NCBI GenBank assembly: GCA_023362775.1
Contig: JALMGJ010000011.1
Coordinates: 17,410,001 to 17,474,000 of the forward strand
Length of the DNA: 64,000 nt
Source of the DNA: Charina bottae
Lineage: Eukaryota; Chordata; Lepidosauria; Squamata; Charinaidae
Direction of reading: 5' to 3'
The notes beneath the pieces were generated by a model. It was not told the origin of the DNA and did no database searches. It was given only the letters and a program-made list of their open reading frames with translations. The translations under genes and the position numbers were made by a program. This document shows, one piece after another, positions 1-37,758 of the stretch (position 1 is the first letter of the stretch; each line of letters begins with the position of its first letter).

Positions 1-1250
1 TGTGTGTGTATGCGAATATGTGTGTGAGATGTGTGTATCAGTATGCGCGAGTGACTGAGTGAATGTGAAAGAGAAGGAGGAAGGGGAGAGAATGAGAGAG
101 ACAGGAGAAGGGGGCCCCGCCAGGACCGTGGAGCCTCGCTCTCTCCTCTTGGAGGAGTTGTGGCGGGGTCTGAAGCCCACTCCCCGATTTGCCAACCTGG
201 AGGGGGGTGGGTGGGTTTAAAACCCTCCCTTATGTGGGGGGAGGGACAGCCAGGCAGCGCAGAGCCCCCTTGAGGGAAGGAGCAGAGGGGGGCACCGGCG
301 TCTCTCTCTTCGGAGGGTCGGGGGGACGAGGAGGGGAGGGTTGAGAGGGCCCCATCCCGCCCGATCCGCAGGGCTCTCGCAAGGTGAACAGATCCCCCCC
401 AGACCTTGGCATTGCTTTGGAGGGGGACCCGCGCTGCCAGGTGGTTAAGGAAGGGGGCTCTTTCGGAGAGGGGAGGAGAGGGGGACGAGCCACGGCAGAC
501 ATGGGCCCTTAATTGAAAAGGACGGGCTGAGCATATATAGGGGGGCGCAGTTTCAGACCCCCTCCCCTTCCTGCTGCGAAGTGAAGGGAGATGTAGTTGG
601 AGGAACAAGCCAGAAGGGGCAGAGCCCCCTCCTCCTCTTCCTCCTCCTCTTCTTCCACCTCCAGCAAGACCCAAGAGCGAGGGGAGTGGTCTGCCTGCAT
701 TTGAAAAGGGGAGGGTGGGTGTTCAGGCAACTGAGGAAAATCTCAGTGGTGGGCAGAAGAGGAGGAGGAGTCAAGAGGAAGCCAGGAGGGCTGGGGGGAT
801 TGGAGGGTGCACCCGCGTAGGGAATGCCAAGGCTCTATCCCAAATTAGGGGTGCAGGAGGTCCCCGAGTAGGTGTGTGGCACAGTGTGTTAGCGTTCTCT
901 CTGATTAATGCACGGGGGGGGGGGGAAGAACTCTTCTCACATATCATTCCCTTGTTTTCTCCCAAGGGCAAAGAAGGAAATAGTGGAGGATAGAACAGGA
1001 GAGGGGGTGAGGTGTGGGGGAACTGCTGCTATGAATTTGTAATAGCCTCTTTGGGGAGATTGTCCCGCCCCTCTTCCCTTTTCCTCCCCACTCCTCATTT
1101 TTGTTGGAGGGGGGGGACTTGGAGCCGCACGCACACACAGATCCTTCAGCAGCTGGCTGGATCTCTTCTCTCTCCCCCCCCCCCCCCACTTCCCACCATG
1201 ACAACAAATCCAGCATTAGAATTGCCATCCACCCCATGGCCACACAGCAG
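1..1250 (+). promoter_or_regulatory. FBXL19: FBXL19 promoter region and 5' flank, GC-rich
   Basis: This GC- and purine-rich stretch lies upstream of the first strong splice donor of the FBXL19 transcription unit. A TATATAG box sits at 534-540, so a start site near 560-570 is possible, although GC-rich promoters often lack a dominant TATA. A TG-rich simple repeat occupies roughly 1-60. No coding exon of another gene is seen; the open frames on both strands here are low-complexity. That it is the promoter is inferred from its position and composition. Confidence 0.5.
560..1250 (+). other. FBXL19: Probable non-coding first exon of FBXL19
   Basis: The segment ends in CACACAGCAG followed by GTGAGT at 1251, a near-consensus donor. 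Joined to the acceptor at 7957, ATG 1198 gives a 22-codon reading frame in the same frame as the FBXL19 start but closed by TGA before it, and ATG 1236 gives an 8-codon frame. So this exon would be 5'UTR carrying short upstream ORFs, not an N-terminal extension. The 5' limit is a guess from the TATA-like box. A second donor (AAAG then GTAAGT at 1475), with an acceptor-like tract ending at 1423, could define an alternative 51-nt exon 1424-1474. Confidence 0.4.
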
Positions 1251-4020
1251 GTGAGTAACCCCTCTCTCCTACCCTACTTCCAAGCCCTTCATGGGTTATA
1301 GGAGGGGGGCTCCCCGCCTCCATTCTCCTCCCATCCTCAGGCAGCTTTTGCTGGTGTCTGCCTGGGGTGTGTGTAGATGTGTGTAACAATTGTAAGATGT
1401 GCTGCATCTTTTCTCTCTTGGAGGCTGCTGATGGATGAGGAAGAGTCTTTGGTGCCTAGATGCGCTTCCCAAAGGTAAGTCTGTATCCCTCCTCCTCTGG
1501 CCCCTCCCCCTGCACCTCTCTTGGCTTTGCAAAAGAATGTTTTTCAAGGAATAAAACCCTTGCCTCTTCTTTTAGAGGCACATTCTTCCTCCCTTCCCCC
1601 CACCTTAATCTTCCCATTCCAAATTAATTAGCTCTTCTCCTTCCAACCCTGTGGAGCTCAGTGTTTTGAGAAGGACTGCTACCGGTGCTTTGCAAAATGA
1701 CCCTTGGCTCCCACTCCCCAAAAGATAGATATGTACATGGTAGCTTGTGTGAACGCACGCAGCATGTGAAAGCATCACAACAACTCGGATGCAGAAACGA
1801 GGGAGGGCTGTTAAGCTATCAGGCTGGTTGCACAAATGTTTTTGTTGAGGATGGGATCTAGAGCTTCTGTGGCCTCCCCTTTCTCCCCCCCCCCCATGCC
1901 AGATCTACTACTGTAATTTCCTTTTCTTATTCGTTTTAATCTCCTTTGTTGTTTTGTTTTCTTGGATATTCTTTTCTTTCAAGCTTCTGTTCAGTCACCT
2001 TGGGCTGGAGTGTTTAGATTTTTGTTGTTGTTCTTCATAAAAGGAAAATAAAGAAACCAATATTAGGGTGTATCATTTTGTCAGGTGGTTTTCCAAGGGA
2101 TCTGGTCACCTCTAGGCAGACTCAAGCTGATAGTCAGCAAGAAGAGGGGACAAGCAGAGTGGCTTTGGGGTGCGCGGGGGCAAACGTGGAACCAAAGTTT
2201 CTCTTCTATGATTTCCAGGGGAAGGAATTACCGGCCGTAAAACGCTCTTGCCTCTGTGTATTTCTCATGTTTTAACCGGGGAGGGGGGGTGGGGAAGGAA
2301 GAGAAGAGAGGGGAGGTGCCGTTTCAGCCGATTTCAGGGGGCCCTCTACAGAGGATGCCTCCGGTTATGTCCCTCATGTCCCTCAGAAAGCGGTGTGATC
2401 CAGAAGGATTTGGCGGAGGAGGATCGCGGCCCCAAAACAGCTTGACTTAAAGCCTTTTCAAAGGGTGGGAGAGCAAAAAAGATGTGTCAAGCAGGTTGCA
2501 GCTGGCGGAGAGGATTGAGGGGGAACCCAGCAACCGGCATCATGGAAGGCCAGGTTGAGGTGTGTGGGAACCCTTGCCAAGACTGGGCCTGTCAGCTCTG
2601 AAGCCAGGCTGGGGCGTGATGAGGTATTGAAGCCAAGTTCCCTTATACATATATTTGCCTGCTCTTAAATGCTTGGAAGAAAGAGGTAGGGGTGGGGTAA
2701 AATGATGATAGGAGACAAAATGTTCCGTCGATAGAATGTATGTGGATGTGCTAGGTATGTGAGTATGGGGAGATGAAGCAGGAGGGAGATAGTCATCCAC
2801 CCTCATTGATTCTCTTCTACATGCCTCCTTCTACCTAACTATTCCTTGCCCTCTCCTGGATTAATCCTCAGAGTAACACACACGCAGATAGATTTTTTTC
2901 AGAAATAGAAAACCTTCTGTTCACTGGAGTCTCTTCCTCTCCCCTTCTTCCCTATAAGAAATTAATAGGTTTTCCCAGCCCTGTTGCGATACTGCTGAAC
3001 TCAACATGCAGACCCCGTGTACTTTATGAAAGGGTCTCCTCTTCATGATGTTTCCATTTTATTTTAGAAGTTCCCTATTTTCCCTTTCAGTCTGGGATTT
3101 GATGATTTCAATTCTGACCCTCAGATGAGATGATTCCCCAGGAAAGGTGATTCTGTTTGCTATATCCCTTCAGCTCCCCTCTCATGGTCAAATATCCAAG
3201 GGACAAATTGAACGTTTCTTTGGGGGGGGAAAGAATAGAAACAGGAAAAAGAAACAGCTTTGGGTTTGAAAATGGCAACTGTATTTTTTGCTCTCCAGCT
3301 CATAGAGTCTGAAATAATTTTGTCCTGACCAGGTGGTATTCTGCCTTCCCCTGTCCCCCTCCCTCATAGTGATGGTTGGCAGCGATCGGACTTAAATGTT
3401 TCTGGTTGTTCACATGAAAAGTAGGATAAAATCATATCCATAGCTGATAATCTTTGGTGTTTGGTTAAGACCTAGCTTGACGGGCCTAAGTAATAATGGC
3501 GGAGAGGCTCCTGGATTATAACAGGGATTTTTGTCTTTTTTCTTAGGTTGCTAAACCATGCACTCATCAGTGGTGGTATTTATTTGTAAGCATGTTCTTT
3601 GTGGTAGTTGCAGTTGATGTTAATAGAAGGTTGCTTTGCCCATTTCTTTCTGAGTTTCTGTTTTTCCATTATTCTATCCTCCTCTTATCTTTCTGAATGT
3701 CAGAAAAAGTTCCTGAGAAATTGTTCCTCTATTAGCGTGCTATTTAAAAAAAGGCAGAGAAAGAGCTTTTGGTTTCTAGATCTCTTGGCCTTCAGGTTCC
3801 ATAATTCCCAGACAGTCCGGTTGACAGGTCTACGGGGTGTCTGACTGCGAGGACTGATCTGCAGGGTTTCCACTTGGTTTTTTCCTCCATTGTTGTCCTT
3901 GCCTGTCTGCACTATCTCAATTTCCTGACCCTTTCCTACAATTCCACATTCAGCTTTCCAGCTGCACTTTCTTTTTCTGAAGGTAGAACTCAAGATCTTA
4001 TGTGTCTCATCAGTCTAGAC
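1251..4020 (+). other. FBXL19 intron 1, proximal part, no gene recognised
   Basis: No conserved coding exon or identifiable repeat is seen apart from short homopolymers. Open frames here are short, show no known domain and lack paired splice sites, except the possible 51-nt exon at 1424-1474. Confidence 0.5.
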
Positions 4021-4140
4021 CAGTGTTTTTCAGTCTCAGCTATGTTAAGATATATGGACTTCAACTCCCAGCATGCTGGCTGGGGAATTCTGGGAGTTGA
4101 AGTCCACACATCTTAATGTTCCTGGGATTGAGAAACACTG
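4021..4140. mobile_element. hAT-type foldback MITE, family A, copy 1
   Basis: The element is a near-perfect palindrome beginning CAGTGTTTTTCA and ending TGAGAAACACTG, with arms carrying ACTTCAACTCCCAG and its complement. It is flanked by 8-bp duplications, gtctagac (4013-4020) and gtctagaa (4141-4148), 7 of 8 matching. CAG-starting inverted repeats with 8-bp target duplications are the signature of hAT transposons. Confidence 0.85.
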
Positions 4141-4148
4141 GTCTAGAA

Positions 4149-5530
4149 TATGTCTCAGCTTCGTGTCTGATTTTTATCTCTGTTTCACTCTTAAGCCCCC
4201 AGCTTGGCATGTCTGTGCCCCTGGAAAACTCCTTTTTAAAAAGTTAGTTCTGGGGACTTTGGGACATCGCTTACTCTTCTCAATTCGTGCAAGGGATTCC
4301 TTTTTTTTCTTCTTCTTCTTTATATTGGCTCTCATAAGATTGAAACAATTGTTCTCAGGGATCTTTTTTCTGAAAGAGTCCTGTTTTGGATAATGACATC
4401 AAAACAGGATCTGCATCTCTCTAAACCATTCTAAAGTGGTACAAAAAGCAGCTCTTTTTATTTAACTCTTAGATTCTTGTCTCTTCTTTTTCCTCCTTTC
4501 TGTCTGTTGTGTCTTGGGAAAAATTGGCCTATTTTCTTTTTGGCTCCTTCTATAAAACAGTGTCCATGGGGGAATCTGTATCTCAAGGGCTATGAACAGT
4601 GGGATATCTATAAACCAATGTGTCTTTTGTTACTTAGGCAAGAGGAGAAGGCAGAAGAGTAAAAGAGCTCCATCACTTGATTTAATAGAATATACCCATT
4701 GGGTTGCCTTAATTAAGTCCAACTTCTTTTTCATCCGCTGCAGCTTTATTATTATACACGGCCTGTAATCTGTATGGGGTTATCTCTCTGAACTTCCTAA
4801 TGCGGTGAGAGATGACGGCGTTAACGGCTTTACATGTACCGGGCTCAAATCTAAACCCAAGTTATAGTGTGACTGCACCTATATCCTTAGTCTCTGGCAG
4901 GCATAAATTTGAAACCAGGTCCAACTTTCTCGCCATTCCAGGATCTTTCACAGAAAGCTGTTCTTATATTAATCTTCCCCAACCTGAGCGTTCTGGAGGT
5001 GTGGGACTTCAGCTCCTGCAATTCACATTCACATGCGCTCATTTTTATCATAGTTTCAACTCTCACTGCATATTGTTTTCCCCTTAGACTGTGCTTGTCC
5101 TTGGTTTTTGTTAAGGCTTTTCTTTTCCCCCTGTTCCTACCCATTATTTGCATGATGCTTTTAATGAAGGTAGCAGGAGCTAGTTTGTAATCGGCTGCTG
5201 CTTACCACGATGGCTATATGTTATATTCATTGTTATGTAATACAATTGCACCAAATCTTTTGCCCACAATGGAGCTCAAGATGCTACGCGTAAGGGGCTG
5301 TCAGAACCGAATATGCTTGGTTGCATGCATCGTATGCTCTTAAGGCTGTGTCTCTAAAACTGGTAACCCAGGAAAACGAACTCCATTTTTTATTAAATAC
5401 ATCTGAAGTACCTACCTCTTCTCCGTGGTCCCTTACATTAAAAGATGACTCGCCAGAAGCTTCAGTCCAGAATTTGCTCTAGGCATGCAGAATGAATTAT
5501 ACAGAATTTTTGTTTGGATAATGATGCTAT
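4149..5530 (+). other. FBXL19 intron 1, unassigned stretch
   Basis: AT-rich intronic sequence with no recognisable exon or repeat. The open frames near 4073-4393 and 4812-5190 have no domain resemblance and no plausible splice context. Confidence 0.45.
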
Positions 5531-6060
5531 CCATTCAATCATGTCCAATTCTCGGCAATTCTGTGGACCAGCTCTCTCCACATTTTCCGATCTTGTATGG
5601 CTGTTTTAGTTGTTTGTGCTCTGGCTGGTGTCAGCTGTGATGGTGTCTAGCCACCATGTTTTTTGGTGGCCTCGTTTCCTTTTACTGCTGACCATTCCGA
5701 GCATAACTGCCTTTCCCAGTGAGTTTGATCGCATGCCATGGTCGAAATAAGTAAAGCAGAATTTTGTGATTTTGCCCACCAGCGATATGTCTGGTTTTAT
5801 ACGCTCCAGTACTTGCTTGTTTGTCAGCTTTGCTGACCGAGGAATGCCCAGGAACCTTCTTCAACACCACAGCTTTCCTCCTGTCTAGTTTCTTCATGGT
5901 CCAACTTTCGCAACCATAGGTAGCTATGGAAAACACGATAGTGCGGACTCATCTGCATTTAGTTGCCAGGCTGATGTCCTTGCTTCTCCATACTCGATTC
6001 ATGCTCATCATCGCTGTGGATGCAATTTTGGGAAAAACATGGTTGGATTTTATTCACCTC
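5531..6060 (-). mobile_element. Degenerate LINE 3' end (Bov-B/RTE-like)
   Basis: Read on the minus strand, the interval 5682-5936 encodes the phrase YGCESWTMKK, typical of the C-terminal end of Bov-B/RTE-like ORF2 proteins, followed by degraded sequence. The 3' terminus (plus strand CCATTCAATCATGTCC at 5531) is nearly identical to the 3' tail of the tRNA SINE at 6857-7073. The upstream limit is approximate. The exact family (Bov-B or another RTE or Vingi-like LINE) is not settled by eye. Confidence 0.6.
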
Positions 6061-6484
6061 ACCAGGGCAACAGAAGTTGCCATAATATGTTCAGCTTTGG
6101 AGAACAGTACTTTAAATACCTGTCAAAAAATCTATTTTCATTTTTGGCTTGTGTTTGTGACCGTCATAATGCAGTTCATGTTTGCCTTCCTCTGTATTCT
6201 AGCTATATCCTAGTAGAGAAGATAGGAGGTTATAAGCAAATCATTTTTTTTTCTGCTCCAGCAAAACAGTTTGTTCCTGAGACTTGAATAGGTTTTTTGG
6301 GGGCACAGTCAAAGAACCCTAGCCACACACAAAGTTTTGTTGTTATTCTTGAGATGGAGAGTGTTTCTTTGTGCATGTTGAGACCTTCCTCCAGTGAATC
6401 TGGATAATTTCTCCTGTTGCAGAGGGGAATGAGCGTTGTTGTATGTAGTGGTACAAGGAATAGCCTATTCTGCTCTGGATTAAT

Positions 6485-6619
6485 CAGTGTTTCTCAACCT
6501 TGGCAACTTTAAGGTGTGTGGACCTCAACTCCCAGAATTCCCCAGCCAGCATGGCTGGCTGGGGAATTCTGGGAGTTGAAGTCCACACACCTTAAAGTTG
6601 CCAAGGTTGAAAAACACTG
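6485..6619. mobile_element. hAT-type foldback MITE, family A, copy 2
   Basis: A nearly perfect palindrome: CAGTGTTTCTCAACCTTGGC at the left end, the complementary sequence at the right, with a short AGC-ATG-GCT centre around 6550. The flanks ggattaat and gattaaa match with one base lost, consistent with an 8-bp hAT target duplication. Confidence 0.85.
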
Positions 6620-6856
6620 GATTAAACCAATGTCCTTTTAGAGAACCATTGGCCAGCCCCAAGTTCTTTAATAAGGCTGGAGTTTTCACCTTGCTAAGCT
6701 CCTAAACTATCCATGGCTGGGGTAGCAGAGGGATTTTGTTTTGCTTTCCAGTAGTTCCTGCCTTTGAGCTCTTGGCATGAACCACTCTCTGTGTTCACAC
6801 TGGCACTGGGCAACTCATGCCCTTTGATCAACTGAATTTTTTTTTTAAATAAAATC

Positions 6857-7073
6857 CATTCAATCGTGTCCGATTCTCGGAGACTGCCCGGACAAGTCCC
6901 TGCAGTTTTCTTGGCAAGATTTTCAGAAGTGGTTTGTCATTGCCTGCTTCCTAGGGCTGAGAGAGAGGGACTGGCCCAAAGTCACCCAGCTGGCTCCATG
7001 CCTAAAGCAGGGCTAGAACTCACCGTCTCCCAGTTTCTAGCCCGATGCCTTAACCACTACACCAAGCTGGCTC
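6857..7073 (-). mobile_element. tRNA-derived SINE, minus strand
   Basis: On the minus strand it starts GAGCCAGCTTGGTGTAGTGG, which includes an A-box-like segment, followed by a B-box-like GAGTTCTAGCCC. It ends in a LINE-derived tail reading CCGAGAATCGGACACGATTG. The tail matches the LINE fragment at 5531, as expected for a SINE mobilised by that LINE. Related copies lie at 55001, 55450 and 62884. Confidence 0.8.
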
Positions 7074-7430
7074 TTACTGAAAAATAGAGAGTGGCATTTG
7101 AAAGTCCAGCTGAATGGCCCTGCTAGAGCTAAATCCAATGATCCAGCTTTATATTCACCTAGATTTGGCTCTCTTTTCCTAGAACTAATTGTCTTGGATC
7201 AGTGTGCTAGTTTTCATCATTTCACCTATTTTGTGTGGGAATGTACTACTCATTTTGAGCCATTCTTTTAAATAAAAAATTGGTGCAACATTTCTTAACT
7301 CAAATTCGTTTCACTGTGGTGTATTTTGATTTTTTTTTTCTCCCCAAAGTTGGTGATGGCTACTCACGTTCTGCACTTGATTGCAGGACATTTTTCTCCC
7401 TGCAATATGTTCCACCCCCGTCTGCATTTA

Positions 7431-7824
7431 CAGGTAGTCCTCGCTTAACGACCACAACTGGGACCGGAATTTCTGTTACTAAGCGAAGCAGTCATTAAGC
7501 GAATCCGACCCAATTTTATGACCTTTTTTGCAGCAGTCATTAAGCGTATCACCACAGGCGTTTAGCGAACCACATGGTCGTTAAGCGAATAACACAGTTC
7601 CCTGTTGATTTTGCTTGCCAGAAGCCAGCAGGGAAGGTTGAAAATGGCGATCATGTGACCATGGGATGCTGCGACCGTCTTAAACGCAAACCGGTTGCCA
7701 AGTGCCCAAATCGTGATCATGTGACTGCAGGGACACTGTGACGGTCGTAAGTGTGAGGACCGGTCGCAAGTTGCTTTTTTCAGCACTGTCACTAAATGAA
7801 TGGTTGTTAAGCAAGGACTGCCTG
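7431..7824. mobile_element. Tigger/pogo-like MITE, copy 1
   Basis: The terminal inverted repeats are CAGGTAGTCCTCGCTTAACG and the complement of a GGACTGCCTG end, flanked by TA on both sides (7429-7430, 7825-7826). TA duplications and a CAG...GCTTAACGAC terminus resemble Tigger elements of the Tc1/mariner superfamily. It has no transposase. Two further copies lie at 19272 and 40471. Confidence 0.75.
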
Positions 7825-7985
7825 TATATGGGAATCTTGATTCATTTGTATTGCATGTCCTTCTCCCCCCCCCCCCCTTCATTATCAGCCCCCTCTTCCC
7901 AATCTGGAGCCCATATTGACTTGCCTGATTTGCCTCTCTTGCCTTTCCTCCTTGCAGCCCAGAGAGTAGCTGAAGCGGGACATAG

Positions 7986-34035
<26,050 letters not shown>

Positions 34036-36504
34036 TACTCGCCCTGGGGTGGAGGCGCAGAAAGACTCAGCTTCACCAATCCGACCGTCGGACACGGACT
34101 CTGAGAGAACCTTTTTACTTAAAGCCATGCACTGAACCAGAGTGGCATCTCCACCCCCTTACTTGTGCAGCAAAGAGGGTGCGGGGGTTGTGCCCCCTTC
34201 CCCAGGTCTGGCCTGCCGAGGGCCAGGTGGCCTTTTGCTCCATCCACTTGTTCCTGGACAGCCGCGGAGTAAGTGGGGTCCGAGGTAGCCTTGTCGCTTT
34301 ACAATGCTGGGGAAATGCGTATTCCTCCCACCATGCACTGCGTCGTCCCCTTCTCTCCTCCCCCCCACCTCCAAATGTCCCTCTGTGCCACAACTGGTAC
34401 ACCTCGCGCTCTCGGGGTAGCGGGGGGGGGCGGGGGGCGGGTTGACATTCAGCCTTGAAATGCTGGCTCAGGAGGAAGGCAGCTTCTTTCATGGGGTCGG
34501 ATATATTACGTTTTTCTTGCCCCGTCCCTCACCCAATGCAAATGTGCACTCCAACCTCATCAGTCCCCCCACATGCTGCCTTGATGATTTTTAAAGGGTG
34601 TGTGCGTGTGTGCGCGTGTGTGCTCGTCTGCCTGTCCCTTCCCCAGCTATCCCTCCCAAATGTGCACAGGCAGTGCGGTTTTCCAAGGGGGTCAAGGAGG
34701 AACCAGGGAGCTGATGTCTAGATTCCCTGCCCCGTCTTTTCCCACTATGTACCTGCCGGAGTTCTCTCCCGCCTTCGCTGCTGTCTCTTTCCCACTACAG
34801 TGGATTGTCTCTGGAACTGGCACATCCATTTGAGCTGCTTCCTGCGTCTGTGCCCTTTGTACGCAAAACTGCCTCCTCAGCCACTAGCTGCAGACCAGAA
34901 AACATCTCTATAGGTATCCTTCCCTTTGGTTTTCTTCTCCTCCCTCTCCCTCCCAGCTGATCCCAGTATGCAGCCGAGGCCGCCTGTGGATGCAGCCCTG
35001 CCAAACGTTGACCCGTGTGCCTCATGGGATGCCCGCTCCGTGGAACACATGTGCTGCATTCTGTGTGCATGGTGTACCTGCTGCTGTCTTGTTTACGCAC
35101 CAAATCCACACACGCATGCTCTCGCAAGCCACACGTATGGACAGAGTCCCTGACCAAGCTTTAGTCCTCTCCTCATTTGCCAGGTCACTTTCCATCCCGC
35201 ATACGTACCTCCATGTAGGTCTGTGTTGCTTTTGGCCAGTGTGGACCACAGGTGGGGGGATGGACTTTTGTTCGTGGACCAGAGGGATGAGACCTAATAC
35301 TTTGTTCTGCCTTTCCATCCAAAAGGAAGGAGTAAACTGGCACCTCCTGTCTCACTTGGCATGTGTCAGGACCCTTCCGTGAGGAAAGGCCTTGGAAATC
35401 TCTCTCCCTCCCTCCCTCACACCGGGAAGCCTTGCGCTCTACGGTATCCTATTAGGTCCAATTCCCCCAGGCTGTTTTCGCCCCACCTTGGCGGGCTGGT
35501 CAGGCAGTGCCGCTCTTTCAGCTCTGTTGCCCCAGCTTTTGTGCCCACCGCTTTGCCCCAAAGCGCCCCTGTTCCTTCCCAGCACATCTTGGATTCATCC
35601 TCAGAAGCATCCATCCTTCCTTCCTTCCTTCCCCTCCCCCCCCCCCCCCCCGTGGCATGACCACCCCTCTTCAAAGGACACTGGTTCTCTGCTTTGCCCT
35701 TGGATGTTGCGTGAGGCTCTGCGTTTTCAACAAACGCATTTCTCCTCCTCCTCCCTTCTAAAAACTCCTTTTCCATTCTGGACAGACACAAGCCCCCCCC
35801 GCCCCGCCCCGCCCCCCCCCCCCCCGCTTCCTACTCCGAACCTCACCCTCCTTTGCTTGGTTTTATTCTTGTGGTCCGTAAGCTTTAATAGCCCCTCGGG
35901 GGCAAAGGGAGCAGGGGGCTGCGATCCTTCCCCACAGTGCCAACCGTGGCCGAGCCAGAGTCGGCCAGGCCTTCTCTTAACTCCGGCTGCTCTCCGCCAC
36001 CGAATCTCAAACTTGAACCCCATCCAGCTGTTTGGGTATGCGTGTGTGTGCTTGGGTATGCGTGCATGTGGGATCCCCACCCCAACCTGTTTTTCTTTTA
36101 AAGGTGGGGGGAGAGAAATACTGTAGAAAAGAAAAGTGGTGCAAAACGAATGTCCTGGACCGAGGCTGGGCCTGCCGCCGTCGGTCGTTTTTGCTCCTTC
36201 TGCTTGGAGGCGGGAGCACGTGGTAAATGCTGCTCCCCATCCCTTCGGCCACATTCGTCTGGGGTCGGGTGGGGACTCGCTGACTCTCAAAGGTGCCCAA
36301 TTCTGTCCATTTTGCTTTCACTCTCTTTTATTTCTTCTCTCCCTCCTCCCCACCATCCCATTTTGCTTTCCTCTTGTCTGGCTAGAAATGGTCTGGATTG
36401 GATTGGGGAAGAGCAGCAAAGAATTAGGAAAATCTCTCGTTCATCCAGTCTAGAATCCTCCTCTCTTGCTACAAGGGTTTTTGTCTTTTCTCCCTCTCCT
36501 CCTT

Positions 36505-36509
<5 letters not shown>

Positions 36510-36549
<40 letters not shown>
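36510..36549 (+). repeat. (CT)n microsatellite
   Basis: An essentially uninterrupted CT run in the FBXL19 3'UTR region. Confidence 0.9.
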
Positions 36550-36901
36550 CTCCTCCCTCACCCTGTCCATCATCCTTCCCGCCCGGTGCTTCATCTGGAT
36601 ATCCAGATGGCATCAGACACGCATCGCCCTTCTGTGCGTGTGGGGAAGGGGAGGATGGCTCGAGACTGGTTTTCAATTTGGTCACATAACTTTTTTTTTT
36701 CTTTTAATATATACTTGAACGTTCATTTATTACTAAAGCATTACTTGAAAAAAAACGCAGCGATAGCTTGTGGAATCGGAGGCGAGGTTTTCGGTGTTGG
36801 GTTGTGTTTTTTTTTTTTTAACGGTTCTGTTGGGTGCTTTTTTTTTATTGTTTTAAGAAAATTGGTTTTGTTGTTTCTTTTTTTTTTTTTTAATTTGTCG
36901 G

Positions 36902-36907
36902 ATTAAA
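36902..36907 (+). terminator. FBXL19: Candidate FBXL19 poly(A) signal ATTAAA
   Basis: The hexamer lies after a poly-T/AATTTGTCGG segment, 2.87 kb past the stop codon. It is a common variant signal; no strong GT-rich element follows at once. Confidence 0.4.
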
Positions 36908-37649
36908 GAAAGTCCTTCCCTCTCACTCCATTAACCAAAGAGGGCCAAGGTATCTTAATTTTCCCTCCTCCACCCCCATTTCTGGAGGATTTTTTTCCTC
37001 CCGCAGAGGAGTTATCTCCTTCCGCCACACCTCAGAAACTCTTAGGAAGCAAGTATTAAACCATTTTGAGGAGGGGAGGGGAGGCTTTTAGGCCAAGTTT
37101 GGGTGGAAGCATTGTATATTTGAGGGAGGGTGTCAGTGGGCCTCTTCCCAATCCTACGGCACAGGAGAAATATGTACTGTATGGCCTGCCCTGGATTCAG
37201 GGGCCCTGTCCCGACCCCTTTCACACACTCCACGGTGCAGACAAGGACGATGGGTTTCATTCCAACACAGCCAGCCGCCTCCTTGGCTCTGGGTCTCCAC
37301 TCTTCATTTCTCCTTCCTGTAAAAGGAGATGTATACACTAAGAGGGAAGAGCCATCCAGCTCTTGGGCAGGGGCTTCCTGTGGGAGAGCCATAAAGGTAA
37401 TAGAAAAGGAAGGGGGGGGAATCACAGACGGGAGCCCTCCCATCCTCCAAGAGTGGCAATGGCCAAGGAAGTGCTCTTTTCAAGTATATCTTTTGGGGTT
37501 TGTTTATTTTTTTACCATTGTTTTTAATGGATGTTTTAACTCTTAAAAAAAAGAAAGAAAAGAAAAATACCTCAGGTTTAAAAAGAAACGGTGAAGAGTG
37601 AGAGGGGAAAACATGGGAATGTCATCCCAGGGTTACATTAACTCTAGAG

Positions 37650-37758
37650 CAGCGTTTCTCAACCTTGTCAACTTTAAGATGAGTGGACTTCAACTCCCAG
37701 GGGAATTCTGGGAGTTGAAGTCCACCCACCTTAAAGTTGACAAGGCTGAGAAACGCTG
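37650..37758. mobile_element. hAT-type foldback MITE, family A, copy in the 3'UTR region
   Basis: It begins CAGCGTTTCTCAACCTTGTC and ends GGCTGAGAAACGCTG; flanks ctctagag (37642-37649) and ctctagac (37759-37766) match 7 of 8. If the distal poly(A) site is used, the element would form a long RNA hairpin in the FBXL19 mRNA. Confidence 0.85.

Noticed and set aside
35392..36126. 244-residue plus-strand frame after FBXL19
   Set aside because: Lies in the C/T-rich 3'UTR region; Ser/Pro/Phe low complexity caused by simple repeats.
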